A DNA stretch of 34,017 nt, from the IMG/VR virus record IMGVR_UViG_3300022602_000265, positions 1-34,017 of that record; one strand, given 5' to 3'. Under the pieces are notes generated by a model that searched no databases, was not told the origin of the DNA, and was given only the letters and a program-made list of their open reading frames with translations. Positions within the stretch are counted from its first letter, which is position 1. Each line of letters starts with the position of its first letter. Source of the DNA: a virus. Position numbers and translations under genes: made by a program. Positions 1 to 8,253 of the stretch are shown here, one piece after another.

Positions 1-127
1 TTTGCCCGCCTGATTGCGGTTTCGGCAACGCAGACATCAGCTGCGCCACACCTTGTGCCAGGTCCTCGATCTTGGATCCGACCTGTTTGTTCATGCTGTC
101 TTCGGCCTTCTGGATAATGGCCATCAG
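1..127. repeat. Terminal direct repeat, copy 1 (circular-contig overlap)
   Basis: These 127 bases are identical to the last 127 bases of the window (33891-34017). The repeat lies inside the portal reading frame, which is continuous when the two ends are joined. The length fits a k-mer overlap left at the ends of a circular or circularly permuted assembly. It is less likely to be a biological terminal repeat, because P22-like phages package by headful and have no fixed ends. The non-redundant genome would be 33,890 bp. Confidence 0.95.
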
Positions 128-2209
128 CTTGACTTCGAAGTCCGCATTGATTTTGGCCATCATGATGTCGCGGTCCTTCTGCTTGTCGTTAAGCTGGAAC
201 GCGGCCTGCTGGAGCTGGGCTTGTGCTGCCTTGAGCTCCTGTTGCATGTTGTTGATGATGGCCTGCACCTGCGGGGGAATGTCCTTCATGTCCTGGCCCA
301 TCAGGTTCGCAGGGACAGCCTTGGCCAGACGGGTTGCCATCTCTTCAGCACCCGGCCAGTCTTGGTTCTTGGCGATGAGATCCGCGACGAGCTGGGCGGT
401 CTGCGGCATGGCGCGGACGAAGTCCATCATGCTCTCGCTCGCCTCAATGCGCTTGGAGGCGTAGGACGGGCCAATGTCCACCGTCACACCGAACTTGCCG
501 ATCGTCGGGTTAAACACCTTCATTTTCTTGCCGTTCGGGCCGGGTTGTTCCTGGTAAGGAAGATTGGCGGAGGGATCAATGACCACCTTCTCTTCCTTGT
601 CGTCCTCTCTCAGGATGGTGATCTGGCGCTTGGTGTCGTAGATCTTCGGGATCAGGTCGATGAGCTGCCGGCCACAGTGCTTCAGCGAACGTGCCAGATT
701 GTCCATGTAGTGGAACGAGCCAAGGTCGCCAGAACGGCGAAGCTCTCTAATAGCCCGGCCAGATTCATCCATCATCCTTTCGTTCGGAGAGGCATCAAAC
801 CTGATCCCGGTCGTGGCCATCATGTCCTGTGCCGCGCCTTGTGCAGCCTGGACAACACCCGCAGGAACGCCCGCAAACTGCTGACGTTGCGGCGGTGGGG
901 CGAGGGTCCCACCCAGCGACACACCTCGGTACGGAAGGTAGGGATAGTTCCTCACGTTGGCCGAGCGCCACTGTTCCTCGTACCCTTCGATCTGCCCCTC
1001 TTCCACAATCCACGGAGCCTTCGGAGCCAGAGCGATCAACTCGGTCTCGCTGGTCTTCCAGTAGTTGTACATCCGTTGCGGGTCTTTGGCGTTTCGAATG
1101 ACGCCGCTGTAAAATACTTTGCCCTCGATATCGATCTCTTCGCCGATGACGGGAATGATAGGTATCCACAGGCCGAGCCATTCAGACTCCTCTAGCACTT
1201 CTGTCGCGGTGATTTTGTACCACTTGATCTTGCGTTTCTCGGACTTGCGCTCGTCCACGATCTCCAGCGCACCGGACTTGATCATGTCCTTGGTCCGTTG
1301 GGCGAGATCGTCCTTCCAGCCTACGTAGCCGTTGGAGAGCTTGACCAGGTCCTCCATGTCGATCTTGGTTTCGAAGTACTCCGCAATCCGAATGCCGTCC
1401 TTGCTGGACCATTCCTTGTACTTGTCGCCGATCCCGCCTTGGTCGTAGGCTTCAGTGTCCGCATCGGGATACTGAGCCTTGAACTCATCCATTGGGATCA
1501 TTTCGGTAACGAACGCATATTTGCAGTCCGCGCCGTCTGGCTCCTGGTGGTCGGGGTCGAGGTAGACAGTGAACGGGTTGCGAATCCGCTCAATCTTGAT
1601 CACCTGGTCAAAGCTGTCCGGTGCTTCCCAGTCGGTGCGGATGCGGAAATACCCAAACCCATTGGACACAGCCGACTCAAACGCGGTGTCATAGGCAATG
1701 TCTGCCGTGCTCTCGCGTTCAATGGCGCGGATCAGTCCACGATAAACCTTGGCTGCGTCAGGATCGGAGCGATCACCGACAGGAGACACGTTAATGGCTG
1801 GGCGGTTCTGACGCTGGTCATTGGTGATCTGATGCACAAAGGTCTGCATTTTGTTGATGGTCAAACAGGGGCGCTTGTCGGTGTTGCGCTGGGCGGCCAC
1901 GTCAGCCGGCCACTGCTCGCCCCGTTTGAACTTCAGATCTTCAAGCGCAGCCTTGCGGTTGTCAGATTCCGAATCGATGCAGCGGGTCATGCGCTTCCGC
2001 GCGCGCTCCAGCACCTCGTCGTCGGTCTCTTCTTCCTTGCGCTTCTCAGTCCCCAAAGGCTTCCAGTCGTCGCCCCATTCGTCGTCGTCGTATGCCTTCT
2101 TGTCGCCCTTGCCCATCATGGGGCCGCGCTTGTTCATACCCGCTTGGACAGACGGCATCTTGATCTTGCCGTCGTTGGGAGCTTTGCGGGGATTGTTCAA
2201 TTCGGCCAC
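1..2209 (-). CDS. Portal protein, P22 gp1-like (N-terminal ~736 codons; continues at 33890)
   Basis: The portal is the dodecameric ring at the head vertex through which DNA is packaged and ejected; it docks terminase and then the tail. I translated the minus strand from a GTG at 2209 (protein begins VAELNNPRKAPND). The frame stays open to base 1 and resumes in frame at 33890, ending at 33784, about 771 aa in all (P22 portal is about 725 aa). Family-like stretches include RCIDSESDNRKAALEDLKF, TINKMQTFVHQITNDQRQN, NPFTVYLDPDHQEPDGADC and a glutamine-rich helical C-terminus near NNMQQELKAAQAQLQQAAF. The start overlaps the preceding 70-aa gene by 13 nt. It lies directly downstream of the large terminase, as in P22. 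Family identity is from recognition, not a search. Confidence 0.9.
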   Translation of the reverse strand, partial: MAELNNPRKAPNDGKIKMPSVQAGMNKRGPMMGKGDKKAYDDDEWGDDWKPLGTEKRKEEETDDEVLERARKRMTRCIDSESDNRKAALEDLKFKRGEQWPADVAAQRNTDKRPCLTINKMQTFVHQITNDQRQNRPAINVSPVGDRSDPDAAKVYRGLIRAIERESTADIAYDTAFESAVSNGFGYFRIRTDWEAPDSFDQVIKIERIRNPFTVYLDPDHQEPDGADCKYAFVTEMIPMDEFKAQYPDADTEAYDQGGIGDKYKEWSSKDGIRIAEYFETKIDMEDLVKLSNGYVGWKDDLAQRTKDMIKSGALEIVDERKSEKRKIKWYKITATEVLEESEWLGLWIPIIPVIGEEIDIEGKVFYSGVIRNAKDPQRMYNYWKTSETELIALAPKAPWIVEEGQIEGYEEQWRSANVRNYPYLPYRGVSLGGTLAPPPQRQQFAGVPAGVVQAAQGAAQDMMATTGIRFDASPNERMMDESGRAIRELRRSGDLGSFHYMDNLARSLKHCGRQLIDLIPKIYDTKRQITILREDDKEEKVVIDPSANLPYQEQPGPNGKKMKVFNPTIGKFGVTVDIGPSYASKRIEASESMMDFVRAMPQTAQLVADLIAKNQDWPGAEEMATRLAKAVPANLMGQDMKDIPPQVQAIINNMQQELKAAQAQLQQAAFQLNDKQKDRDIMMAKINADFEVKLMAIIQKAEDSMNKQVGSKIEDLAQGVAQLMSALPKPQSGGQ

Positions 2210-2409
2210 GGGACTACCTCACCAGGGTCGAGGCCCAAGCGCATCGCCTCTTCAATCAATTCTAACGCTTCCGCCCGCTTTTGGCGATAGGTCCTTCCCT
2301 CAGGCATAGGGATCACCATGAAGTACTCTTGGCCGGCGTGATCGAACATGGACAGCCTGACCGCATGACAGCCAAGCACCACCGACCAGAAGCGAAACTC
2401 CTTATGCAC
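2197..2409 (-). CDS. Small conserved-type protein between terminase and portal (70 aa)
   Basis: Function not recognised. The frame begins with GTG at 2409 ([12 protein letters not shown]), overlapping the terminase stop by 8 nt, with an AAGGG-like ribosome-binding site about 8 nt upstream. It ends 13 nt inside the portal gene. The protein has an amphipathic C-terminal helix (AEALELIEEAMRLGLDPGE). Its position in a fully overlapping packaging operon supports real translation. A shorter form starting at the internal ATG near 2349 is possible. It could be a packaging accessory factor, but nothing in the sequence shows that. Confidence 0.7.
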   Translation of the reverse strand: MHKEFRFWSVVLGCHAVRLSMFDHAGQEYFMVIPMPEGRTYRQKRAEALELIEEAMRLGLDPGEVVPWPN

Positions 2410-3742
2410 CCAGCCACCCTTGCGAGCCGCTCATGGTGGTGACCCGCAAGGCCGGCGGGGTCTTTGGCCTAGCAATCTTGTGAGCCACGCCCAGCGTCCT
2501 TAGCGCATCAGCGCCGTGAGAAGACCAATCATGGACCGGGCTAGACTTATACTCGCCAAGTCGAGAATTATAATCCCGGCGATAATGGCTAAGCGCGTCC
2601 AGTCCAGCCTTGCACCGCGTCTCGTCAAACCAGAGCTTGGGGAAGAGCATTCGGGTTGCGTGGATCCCGTCTTCAAGCCCCAGCGACGGCGCGGTTTCAA
2701 ACTTAATGCCGAGGTCTCTAGCCGCTTCGATCCGAGAACGGCCAGTGCCAAGCTCTCTAACAGCAATGTCCGCCGGTGCCGTGTGTCGTCCATACAGATA
2801 CCCTTTCTTGTCCAGGACTGCTGCATAGTGCGGGAAGCCCTCGCCCGTGCACTCGTAATAATCCACCACCCGGATCTCGCGGCCCACGTCCTGCGTGAAC
2901 CAAATGCACATGGCATCGCGCATGCCGAGGTCCCACCAGGTATCCACTCGCACCGTCGGCTCGACAGGGACACGGGTGATCCGGCCTTCATTGCGAGCCG
3001 CCTGGAGCTGGTCGGTGTAGATCGCACCACCAACAATAGGCTCATCCCACCTACCATCCAGCAGGGCTCGGCGGGTCTGGTCGGGCAGCATCATCAGGCG
3101 TTCGCGATAGCCTGAATTGGTCAGGTGGGGATTGTCATGCAGGCGGGACGGGATGAACCGTCGGCTCCATGTTCTGTCCCCGTATGTCGTGCGGGTGTAG
3201 GTCGCATCACCCTCCGGCCCGATGCCGAAGCGATCAGCGATCCACTTCGCTCCTGGACCATCAGGGTTGCACGTCGCCCTCACGTAGACCGGCACGTCAA
3301 GCCGATCGGGAGCACGCAGGCGGGAGATCATGTACTCGTAGGCATGAGGCGAGGACCATTGCGCCAGTTCCTCCCAGCCTATCCATTGGAACTGCCGGGA
3401 CTGGTAGCGCTGCACGTCGCTATCCCTATCGAGGTAGCCAAACTCAATGCGGGCGCCCGAGGGAAACCGCCACTCGCTGCCTTGCGAGTTGAACTGTGCA
3501 GTGGGGCATATCACCGGATAGATTGCCCTGGTGCGGTCCACCACTTCCTTCAGCTCTGGGTAGGTCCTGCGGAGAATAAGCGCCCTATACTCCGCTTTGG
3601 TGTAGGCATCCCAGCCAAGCGCATCCATGATGAGGGCATCAGTCTTGCCTCCCCCAGCTGCGCCGCCATACAGCACTTCATCCTCTGGCGCTGCGAGGAA
3701 CTCATGCTGCCGTGGGGTGGGCGTCCAGACTGTTGGGATCAT
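2402..3742 (-). CDS. terL: Terminase large subunit (ATPase and nuclease)
   Basis: This is the packaging motor: an N-terminal ATPase translocates DNA into the prohead through the portal and a C-terminal RNase H-fold nuclease cuts the concatemer. In the 446-aa product I see a Walker A-type loop, [13 protein letters not shown] (about 25-37), a Walker B/acidic pair in FQWIGWEEL (118-126), and a coupling segment ATCNPDGPG (about 155-163). The nuclease acidic residues are in TWWDLGMRD (D270), PADIAV (D324) and [11 protein letters not shown] (D404, D411). The ATG at 3742 overlaps the stop of the 41-aa gene as ATGA. The length is a little short of P22 gp2 (about 499 aa) but all motifs are present. 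A headful mechanism is inferred from the P22-like context. Confidence 0.96.
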   Translation of the reverse strand: MIPTVWTPTPRQHEFLAAPEDEVLYGGAAGGGKTDALIMDALGWDAYTKAEYRALILRRTYPELKEVVDRTRAIYPVICPTAQFNSQGSEWRFPSGARIEFGYLDRDSDVQRYQSRQFQWIGWEELAQWSSPHAYEYMISRLRAPDRLDVPVYVRATCNPDGPGAKWIADRFGIGPEGDATYTRTTYGDRTWSRRFIPSRLHDNPHLTNSGYRERLMMLPDQTRRALLDGRWDEPIVGGAIYTDQLQAARNEGRITRVPVEPTVRVDTWWDLGMRDAMCIWFTQDVGREIRVVDYYECTGEGFPHYAAVLDKKGYLYGRHTAPADIAVRELGTGRSRIEAARDLGIKFETAPSLGLEDGIHATRMLFPKLWFDETRCKAGLDALSHYRRDYNSRLGEYKSSPVHDWSSHGADALRTLGVAHKIARPKTPPALRVTTMSGSQGWLGA

Positions 3743-3864
3743 TTGCCTTTGCGGGCTTGGCTCAGTGCAATAGCAATCGCCTGCTTAAGCGGCTTGCCGG
3801 CCTTGCGCTCAGTCTTGATGTTGGCGCTGATAGCTTTGCGGGACTTGCCCTTCTTCAGCGGCAT
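3739..3864 (-). CDS. Very small basic phage protein (41 aa), between terminase subunits
   Basis: The translation begins [17 protein letters not shown] and ends [10 protein letters not shown]. It has many Lys/Arg residues and a short amphipathic segment, [15 protein letters not shown]. Tiny proteins of this look recur beside packaging genes in many phages; their role is not known to me. The start ATG at 3864 overlaps the upstream stop as TAATG, and the stop overlaps the terminase start as ATGA. These junctions make translation very likely. Nucleic-acid binding would fit the charge, but that is inference. Confidence 0.8.
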   Translation of the reverse strand: MPLKKGKSRKAISANIKTERKAGKPLKQAIAIALSQARKGK

Positions 3865-4025
3865 TAGATCAGATTCTGCACGGTGGCTCCTGGCTGCCAC
3901 ATCTCCGCCAGGAGCATCATTGCCTCGTCCTGGTTCTCGCCTCGCGCCATGCGGACTGCCAGTGCGGCATTGAGGACCGACAAGTCAGGGTCATACAGTG
4001 CTTGGGTGTTGAATTCGTCAAACAT
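3864..4025 (-). CDS. Small hypothetical protein in the packaging operon (53 aa)
   Basis: Not recognised. From the ATG at 4025 the protein runs [20 protein letters not shown] to [12 protein letters not shown] and is acidic and mostly helical, with a Met-rich core. In-frame alternatives are an ATG at 4037 and a TTG at 4055. I prefer 4025 because an AAAGGA element lies about 11 nt upstream and the overlap with the small-terminase stop is then only 8 nt. It ends in a TAATG junction with the 41-aa gene. It could assist the terminase small subunit, but only position suggests it. Confidence 0.65.
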   Translation of the reverse strand: MFDEFNTQALYDPDLSVLNAALAVRMARGENQDEAMMLLAEMWQPGATVQNLI

Positions 4026-4329
4026 CTCGCGGTGCATCCTTTCGAGGGAGTTCAATCACACCCATCGGCATCAGCGTCGGATCCTGACCCACTGCGACAG
4101 ACTGCTGAGCCTTGCCGTACCCTCTGTCTAGTAGCTCTTTAATAGCGGCGACCCTGGTGCCTTCGTTCTCTGCTTCGGTAGCCAACCGGGCAAGTTCCCG
4201 GAAGGCTTCCTCTGCGTGCTTGGCGGCTAGAGCCTTAATGTCAACGGTTGCCTTGTTAAGCGAACCTTTAGGCCGTCCCATGCCTGCGCGTGTCAGGTTT
4301 GCCGGGTTGCCTTTGCCACTAACGCCCAT
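4018..4329 (-). CDS. Putative terminase small subunit / DNA-binding packaging protein (103 aa)
   Basis: The protein starts MGVSGKGNPANLTRAGMGRP, a Gly/Lys/Arg-rich N-terminus with the GRPKGSLNK pattern seen in many phage small-terminase-like proteins. A helical region follows, with AAIKELLDRGYGKAQQ near residues 61-76. The small subunit normally recognises the packaging site and regulates the large subunit's ATPase. It is the first gene of the packaging run and lies 275 nt upstream of terL, with two tiny overlapping genes between. The assignment rests on the N-terminal pattern plus position, since this family is very divergent. It could instead be a general DNA-binding protein. Confidence 0.7.
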   Translation of the reverse strand: MGVSGKGNPANLTRAGMGRPKGSLNKATVDIKALAAKHAEEAFRELARLATEAENEGTRVAAIKELLDRGYGKAQQSVAVGQDPTLMPMGVIELPRKDAPRDV

Positions 4330-4351
4330 CTAAACACCGTCTAAATTAGAA

Positions 4352-4630
4352 TTACTTGGACTTCATTTTCATGCCGCCGTGCGGCTTGGTGGGGTGCTTC
4401 GGACCCATGGAACCGGAAACGCCCAGAGCGCCAGGAACGTGGCGGCTGTCCAGCATGCGGGGATGGTGCGGGCTGGTGGTCTCGATCTTGTGCATGGACT
4501 TGGTCGGACGGGAGCCGCTGCCGACGTGGTTCTTGTGGGGCGAGGACATTTGGGTCTTGATGGAGAGACCCTTAGCGTGCTTCGCGCTGTGGCGGTTGGT
4601 CGAGCCGGGGGCGTCGTGAAGAATGGACAT
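4352..4630 (-). CDS. His/Lys/Ser-rich basic protein (92 aa), unknown
   Basis: Not recognised. The sequence is strongly basic and low in hydrophobic residues (HDAPGSTNRHSAKHAKG near the N-terminus, HGGMKMKSK at the end) and is probably largely disordered. Several frames on both strands are open here. I chose this one because AGGAG sits 8 nt before the ATG at 4630, and the gene fits the minus-strand run with 21 nt to the small terminase. The ATG at 4635 in another frame is only 3 nt from the same AGGAG. A DNA- or RNA-binding or head-internal role is possible but unsupported. Confidence 0.6.
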   Translation of the reverse strand: MSILHDAPGSTNRHSAKHAKGLSIKTQMSSPHKNHVGSGSRPTKSMHKIETTSPHHPRMLDSRHVPGALGVSGSMGPKHPTKPHGGMKMKSK

Positions 4631-4699
4631 GTCATAAACTCCTGCCCCGTCGGGCGTTAATCTTTGGTTGATAATAAACCGTTAAGGATGTTTCCGCAA

Positions 4700-6511
4700 T
4701 TAGCTCATCGCTTCCTGAGCGATCAGCGCAGCACCGACAGTGCCAGCGAAACCAGACGGCGTGGTAATGGCCACAGTCAGGATGTCGGGCTGATTGCCCT
4801 GTACGTTGTTGTACAGCGGGAAGAACTGGGAAAGGTCGTAGGTCTGGAGACCACCGGACGGCAGCGGCGCGTTGTACACCACCTCCCCGCCAGTCAGTGC
4901 CGTGGCGCTAACATCCCGCTCACCGAAACTGTTCAAGCTGCCGAGGCTGTACATGGTCGCGAAGCTGGCACCCGTCAGCGTCACCGGCGAGGAGTAGGTC
5001 GAGCTGATGAGTTCCAGCGTACAGTTAGCCGACGAATAGATTTGCAAAGTCTGCGGGAGAATCTGGCCACGGTCAATCATGCCCAGGATGTAATTTCCTG
5101 AAGTGGCCGGCAGAACGGGAAGCGGGCCGCCCTGCACGTTGTCCACCACGGTGAGCGTGTTCTGCGTGTTGGCGATAATGCGGCCAACAGTGCCGAAACC
5201 GGTTTGATAGGTGATCGTCCCAGTGACCGTACCCGAAGCGGTCGTGTTGAACGTGAACGTCGACGCGGTCACCCCAGTAATCTGCACCTGGCCGTTGATG
5301 GTGCCTGTTGCGGTTGCGCCTGCGATGATGACCCAGCGGCCAACCGTCAGATAATTGGGATTGGCCGCCGTGGTGGCAGTGGCAACGCCACTTGTAATCG
5401 TGATGCCGGTGATTGATGCCGTAGCGCCTCGGCAGTAAATATATTTCCCGACCCACACGTTTGGGGTCAACGGGGTGCTGTTAAGCACAATGGTCGAAGC
5501 GGTCGCGGTCGAGCTGGCCGCCGTGATTGCCGCGCCGTTGGCCGGGAGCGTACCGTTGGAACCGGAGTAGTTGCTGTCCACCCCATATTCCATCGTACCC
5601 ATCGGGCGATAGCGCAGCGACAGCAGCGGATAACGGGTTGCAGCGGATCCAGGCGATCGGGTCGGCGTACCAGCGGCCATGCCGTAGCCGTAGGTAAACC
5701 CACGCTGTTGGTCCCGCTGTCCTTCCACGATAACCGACACACCCCAGTGGTTCATGGTCTGCGCGGCGGCAACGGTGCCGGTGTTGCGAAGTTCATAGCG
5801 AACCGGAAGGTTGCCAGTCCGCGCCCACGGGATGTTTTGACCGCCGTTGCCCTGGCCGATCTGGTGGAGAGTGTAGGGTTCCCCATTGAGGATCACACCC
5901 CAGCGCATGAGGCCGGCGCCGTACCAAGCGAACTCCATCCACATCATTTGGATCTGCTGCCAATTCAGGGACTGAGCCACACCGTAGGGGTCCTGCCATT
6001 GGTTGAGCGGGATTACCGTGTCGTAAGGAACGCCCTTGATGTCGGAGCGGTACATCACGCACATGCCAGTCGGGTTGGTGGCGGTGGGCGTTTGGATCTG
6101 CAACGCCATGCCGTTGGCGTCGTCTAGGAACCCGACCCGCTCAATGTGGTTTGTCGCAGGTCCGCCGAACACAAAGCCGGTAGCCATATACATGGTCTTG
6201 CCGGGCTGGTAGCGGTGATAGGGGCGGGTTTGACGGATCGCCAGGTCACCGGCGGCAGTCGTCACGGAGAGCTGGACGCCACCAATGCCGGAGGTCGGCG
6301 TGATGGTGGCATTGCCGGCCGTGTAGTTCTCCCAGCGCATCGGCTGGCCGGAATATTCGAAGTCAGCTTCGTACACGTTCTGGTGCGACGTGATCTTGAG
6401 TCGCCCGGTGTTGTCTCGAATCCGCTGCGGGAACTGGGTGACGAGGCTGTTCTTCTCCCCGACAGTGGTCATAACATTGGTCAGGTTGTTGAATTGGTCG
6501 ATAGTCGCCAT
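4700..6511 (-). CDS. Putative virion structural protein, beta-rich (603 aa)
   Basis: The product starts MATIDQFNNLTNVMTTVGEK and has no signal peptide or transmembrane segment. Residues ~1-300 look like a globular domain rich in aromatic residues (QMMWMEFAWYGAG). The middle (about 310-450) is Ala/Thr/Ser/Gly-rich with short beta repeats such as ITITSGVATATTAANP, typical of phage surface or fibre proteins. The C-terminus is again globular. An AAGGG element lies 7 nt before the ATG at 6511. It stands apart from the main structural cluster, between the DnaA-like gene and the small terminase. I infer a virion surface component, perhaps a head or tail decoration or receptor-binding protein; no precise family is claimed. 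Confidence 0.7.
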   Translation of the reverse strand: MATIDQFNNLTNVMTTVGEKNSLVTQFPQRIRDNTGRLKITSHQNVYEADFEYSGQPMRWENYTAGNATITPTSGIGGVQLSVTTAAGDLAIRQTRPYHRYQPGKTMYMATGFVFGGPATNHIERVGFLDDANGMALQIQTPTATNPTGMCVMYRSDIKGVPYDTVIPLNQWQDPYGVAQSLNWQQIQMMWMEFAWYGAGLMRWGVILNGEPYTLHQIGQGNGGQNIPWARTGNLPVRYELRNTGTVAAAQTMNHWGVSVIVEGQRDQQRGFTYGYGMAAGTPTRSPGSAATRYPLLSLRYRPMGTMEYGVDSNYSGSNGTLPANGAAITAASSTATASTIVLNSTPLTPNVWVGKYIYCRGATASITGITITSGVATATTAANPNYLTVGRWVIIAGATATGTINGQVQITGVTASTFTFNTTASGTVTGTITYQTGFGTVGRIIANTQNTLTVVDNVQGGPLPVLPATSGNYILGMIDRGQILPQTLQIYSSANCTLELISSTYSSPVTLTGASFATMYSLGSLNSFGERDVSATALTGGEVVYNAPLPSGGLQTYDLSQFFPLYNNVQGNQPDILTVAITTPSGFAGTVGAALIAQEAMS

Positions 6512-6513
6512 CG

Positions 6514-6828
6514 TCAGACCCTTAAATCGATTTTGCGCACTTTATCACGACGCATCCGCTCTTCATAGGCGCGGACACCGTGCAGGATTGTGGTGTGGTC
6601 ACGCCCACCAAACAGCTTGCCAAGCAAAGGATACGACAGCCCCGACAGCTTTCTGGCTTTCCACATTGCCTCCCGGCGAATGGCCGAGATGTCTTCGTGC
6701 GAATCGTAGGACATCATCCGTTCTAGGCTCACCGTGTGGGCGTCCGCGACCTCCCGAATAGCTTTCTTGGCCAACTGGTGGCGCTGCTGTGTGGTGGGTT
6801 CCACGTTACCTTGCCAGATCGAGAGCAT
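6514..6828 (-). CDS. DnaA domain IV-like DNA-binding protein (104 aa)
   Basis: The C-terminal half carries the DnaA DNA-binding signature: LSYPLLGKLFGGRDHTTILH, where bacterial DnaA has a similar GxxFGGRDHTTVLHA segment that reads the DnaA box. Preceding helices (REVADAHTVSLERMM, REAMWKARKLSG) also match domain IV. The AAA+ ATPase domain of full-length DnaA is absent. The start at 6828 is chosen because GGAGG lies 6 nt upstream; an in-frame ATG at 6858 would overlap the previous gene more and lacks this site. It sits next to the DUF1376 replication gene. It may bind phage origin or host DnaA boxes (inference). Confidence 0.88.
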   Translation of the reverse strand: MLSIWQGNVEPTTQQRHQLAKKAIREVADAHTVSLERMMSYDSHEDISAIRREAMWKARKLSGLSYPLLGKLFGGRDHTTILHGVRAYEERMRRDKVRKIDLRV

Positions 6829-6973
6829 CGTCCGCCTCCGCCGCCCTGTTGGTTTCACCCAGTCCTCGCGGCCTGACCTTGGAGCGGTAGATCCCGGCCT
6901 CCGGTAAACCCATGTATCTGCGCCAGACTGCCCTGGCGAAGCGATACCAATTCTGTTTCTCAGCGTCGGTCAT
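6806..6973 (-). CDS. Small hypothetical protein (55 aa) in the replication operon
   Basis: Found by translating the gap upstream of the DnaA-like gene. The protein begins MTDAEKQNWYRFARAVWRRY and ends ALDLAR. It is Arg/Trp-rich at the N-terminus. The ATG at 6973 overlaps the stop of the upstream gene as ATGA, and its tail overlaps the DnaA-like gene by 23 nt, carrying that gene's GGAGG. The two tight junctions support a coupled gene. No family recognised. Confidence 0.7.
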   Translation of the reverse strand: MTDAEKQNWYRFARAVWRRYMGLPEAGIYRSKVRPRGLGETNRAAEADDALDLAR

Positions 6974-7413
6974 GATCTCAGCCCCATAAGTTCCCGTGCC
7001 TTTAGCCTGCGGAGGCGGGCCTTTTCCATCAAATCTTTCCCAGCCGGCGGCATCTGGGTGATGTCCCGAGTGCCGGTCTCCTTCACCAGCATCTGGATGG
7101 CTGCCGTCTCATGCTCATCCGCCAGCATCTTCTGGATCCGCGCCTTGTCGAACAGGCTCATGCTTTCGTAAGCCACCACGGCAGCCTTCTTGGTTGGCTC
7201 GGCGAGCTGGATGCCTAACTCCCGAACGGTTCCCATCGCCTGGTCACGAATGCGCTCGTAGGCGATCATGGTGCGCGGTGTGAGCGTCATGTTGTCATAC
7301 CGCCAAGTTGCACCTGACAGGTAGCTGTACGCAAATTCCTCGCCATGAAGCTCCACAAACTTGGCTCGAACGTGCGCGGGTCCGTCAAATTGGGACCTCT
7401 CCCCATCCTCCAT
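6970..7413 (-). CDS. Hypothetical protein downstream of the replication initiator (147 aa)
   Basis: Not recognised. From the ATG at 7413 it reads MEDGERSQFDGPAHVRAKFV and is helical and charged, with a C-terminal basic segment (RLRRLKARELMGLRS). The frame is open further upstream to 7542, which would overlap the DUF1376 gene by 158 nt. I prefer 7413, leaving a 29-nt overlap, although the ribosome-binding site there is weak and translation may rely on coupling. It ends in an ATGA junction with the 55-aa gene. Its place between a DUF1376 protein and a DnaA-IV protein suggests a replication accessory role. Confidence 0.65.
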   Translation of the reverse strand: MEDGERSQFDGPAHVRAKFVELHGEEFAYSYLSGATWRYDNMTLTPRTMIAYERIRDQAMGTVRELGIQLAEPTKKAAVVAYESMSLFDKARIQKMLADEHETAAIQMLVKETGTRDITQMPPAGKDLMEKARLRRLKARELMGLRS

Positions 7414-8125
7414 CAGAGGCGATGCTTTCCGCTTCCGCCTGTTGGCGTTTCCATTGTTGGTGTCGGCGTTCCATTGCTGCGTAGTCAATTTGTGGTCCTT
7501 TCGGTTTGGTTGGCTTGACGGATCGGAGCCAGTTCCTGGCAACGGCGTTCCAGTCGGATCTGGCGGTCTTGAATTCGTAGTCCTCGAGCTTGGTCAGTTC
7601 CTGTTCAATCTGGTCAGCCGTCAGACCGGCTTTCTCGCCGGTATCGAAAACGGAATCGTCAAATTCGAAATTGGGAGGGCAGCGCCGAGACTTTCGAGGC
7701 CCTCTCTCTTCTTTCTTCTTTATGAGTTCTGGTTCTGGTTCTGGTTGGCAGAGCGGGAAGCTGCCGGTAGCTAAAGCTGCTTCTTTGTTTTTCAATGCCT
7801 TAGCATGCCCGCCGTTTGACGCTGCCACCCTTCGCTGTCTGACAGCTTCGGTATGTCTCGTCAGTTCACGGGTCAGACGGCGTTGCGTCATTTCACCGTT
7901 TTCAATGTCGAAGAACGCTAGCAGGGTCTCGCTCATGCGGTCCCATTGCGCCCTGGTGAGCTTGCATAATTTGGCCAGCTTAGCGGGATTGGCTGGCAGG
8001 GTTCCACCAGATCGCCACATACAAAACAGCAGCATCAGGTAAGCCCCGTGCTCCGTCGTGGTCAGGTGGGTTGTGTCGGCTAGATAGTCCCCAACGTAGA
8101 GCGGCATGAATGGTGGGGATGACAT
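7385..8125 (-). CDS. DUF1376-type phage replication protein (246 aa)
   Basis: The N-terminus (residues ~7-95) fits the DUF1376 pattern: MPLYVGDYLADTTHLTTTEH then GAYLMLLFCMWRSGGTLP, a winged-helix-like domain found in phage replication initiator proteins. A charged linker follows (QPEPEPELIKKKEERGPRK). The C-terminal region contains DWNAVARNWLRSVKP, also typical of these proteins. AAAGG lies 7 nt before the ATG at 8125. With no polymerase or helicase gene visible, this protein probably recruits the host replisome to the phage origin; that role is inferred from the family. It heads the run that ends with the DnaA-IV protein. Confidence 0.85.
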   Translation of the reverse strand: MSSPPFMPLYVGDYLADTTHLTTTEHGAYLMLLFCMWRSGGTLPANPAKLAKLCKLTRAQWDRMSETLLAFFDIENGEMTQRRLTRELTRHTEAVRQRRVAASNGGHAKALKNKEAALATGSFPLCQPEPEPELIKKKEERGPRKSRRCPPNFEFDDSVFDTGEKAGLTADQIEQELTKLEDYEFKTARSDWNAVARNWLRSVKPTKPKGPQIDYAAMERRHQQWKRQQAEAESIASDGGWGEVPI

Positions 8126-8253
8126 CGGACACCTTTAAGGTTGTCCAGCAAACGCTCTTCGCCTATCATCTGAAGGCTTTTAGCAATCGCCGGTCCATGG
8201 CGGTTTGTTTCAGAAGGGGTCGAGTTTGCCGCTCGGCCCCTTCGCTCTAACAT
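8080..8253 (-). CDS. Possible small gene upstream of the DUF1376 gene (57 aa)
   Basis: A minus-strand frame from the ATG at 8253 reads MLERRGRAANSTPSETNRHG and ends STLGTI, overlapping the DUF1376 start by 46 nt. A GGAG lies 9 nt upstream. The middle (SLQMIGEERLLDNLKG) looks protein-like, but the C-terminus looks like a shadow of the next gene. Otherwise 8126-8280 is noncoding and probably carries promoters for the divergent genes. Confidence 0.3.
   Translation of the reverse strand: MLERRGRAANSTPSETNRHGPAIAKSLQMIGEERLLDNLKGVRCHPHHSCRSTLGTI

Noticed and set aside
14-1195. Plus-strand open frame of 393 codons near the start
   Set aside because: It lies opposite the portal gene, whose minus-strand translation is clearly a portal; the plus frame has shadow-like composition.
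1298-2290. Plus-strand open frame of 330 codons
   Set aside because: Antisense shadow of the portal gene with no motif and no upstream ribosome-binding site.
4356-4660. Plus-strand frames opposite the His/Lys-rich gene
   Set aside because: No ribosome-binding site and no neighbouring plus-strand genes; the minus frame has AGGAG at proper spacing.
4631-4699. Possible terminator hairpin (GCCC/GGGC arms) between the 603-aa gene and the basic protein gene
   Set aside because: Only a 4-bp stem with no following T-run on the minus strand; too weak to call.
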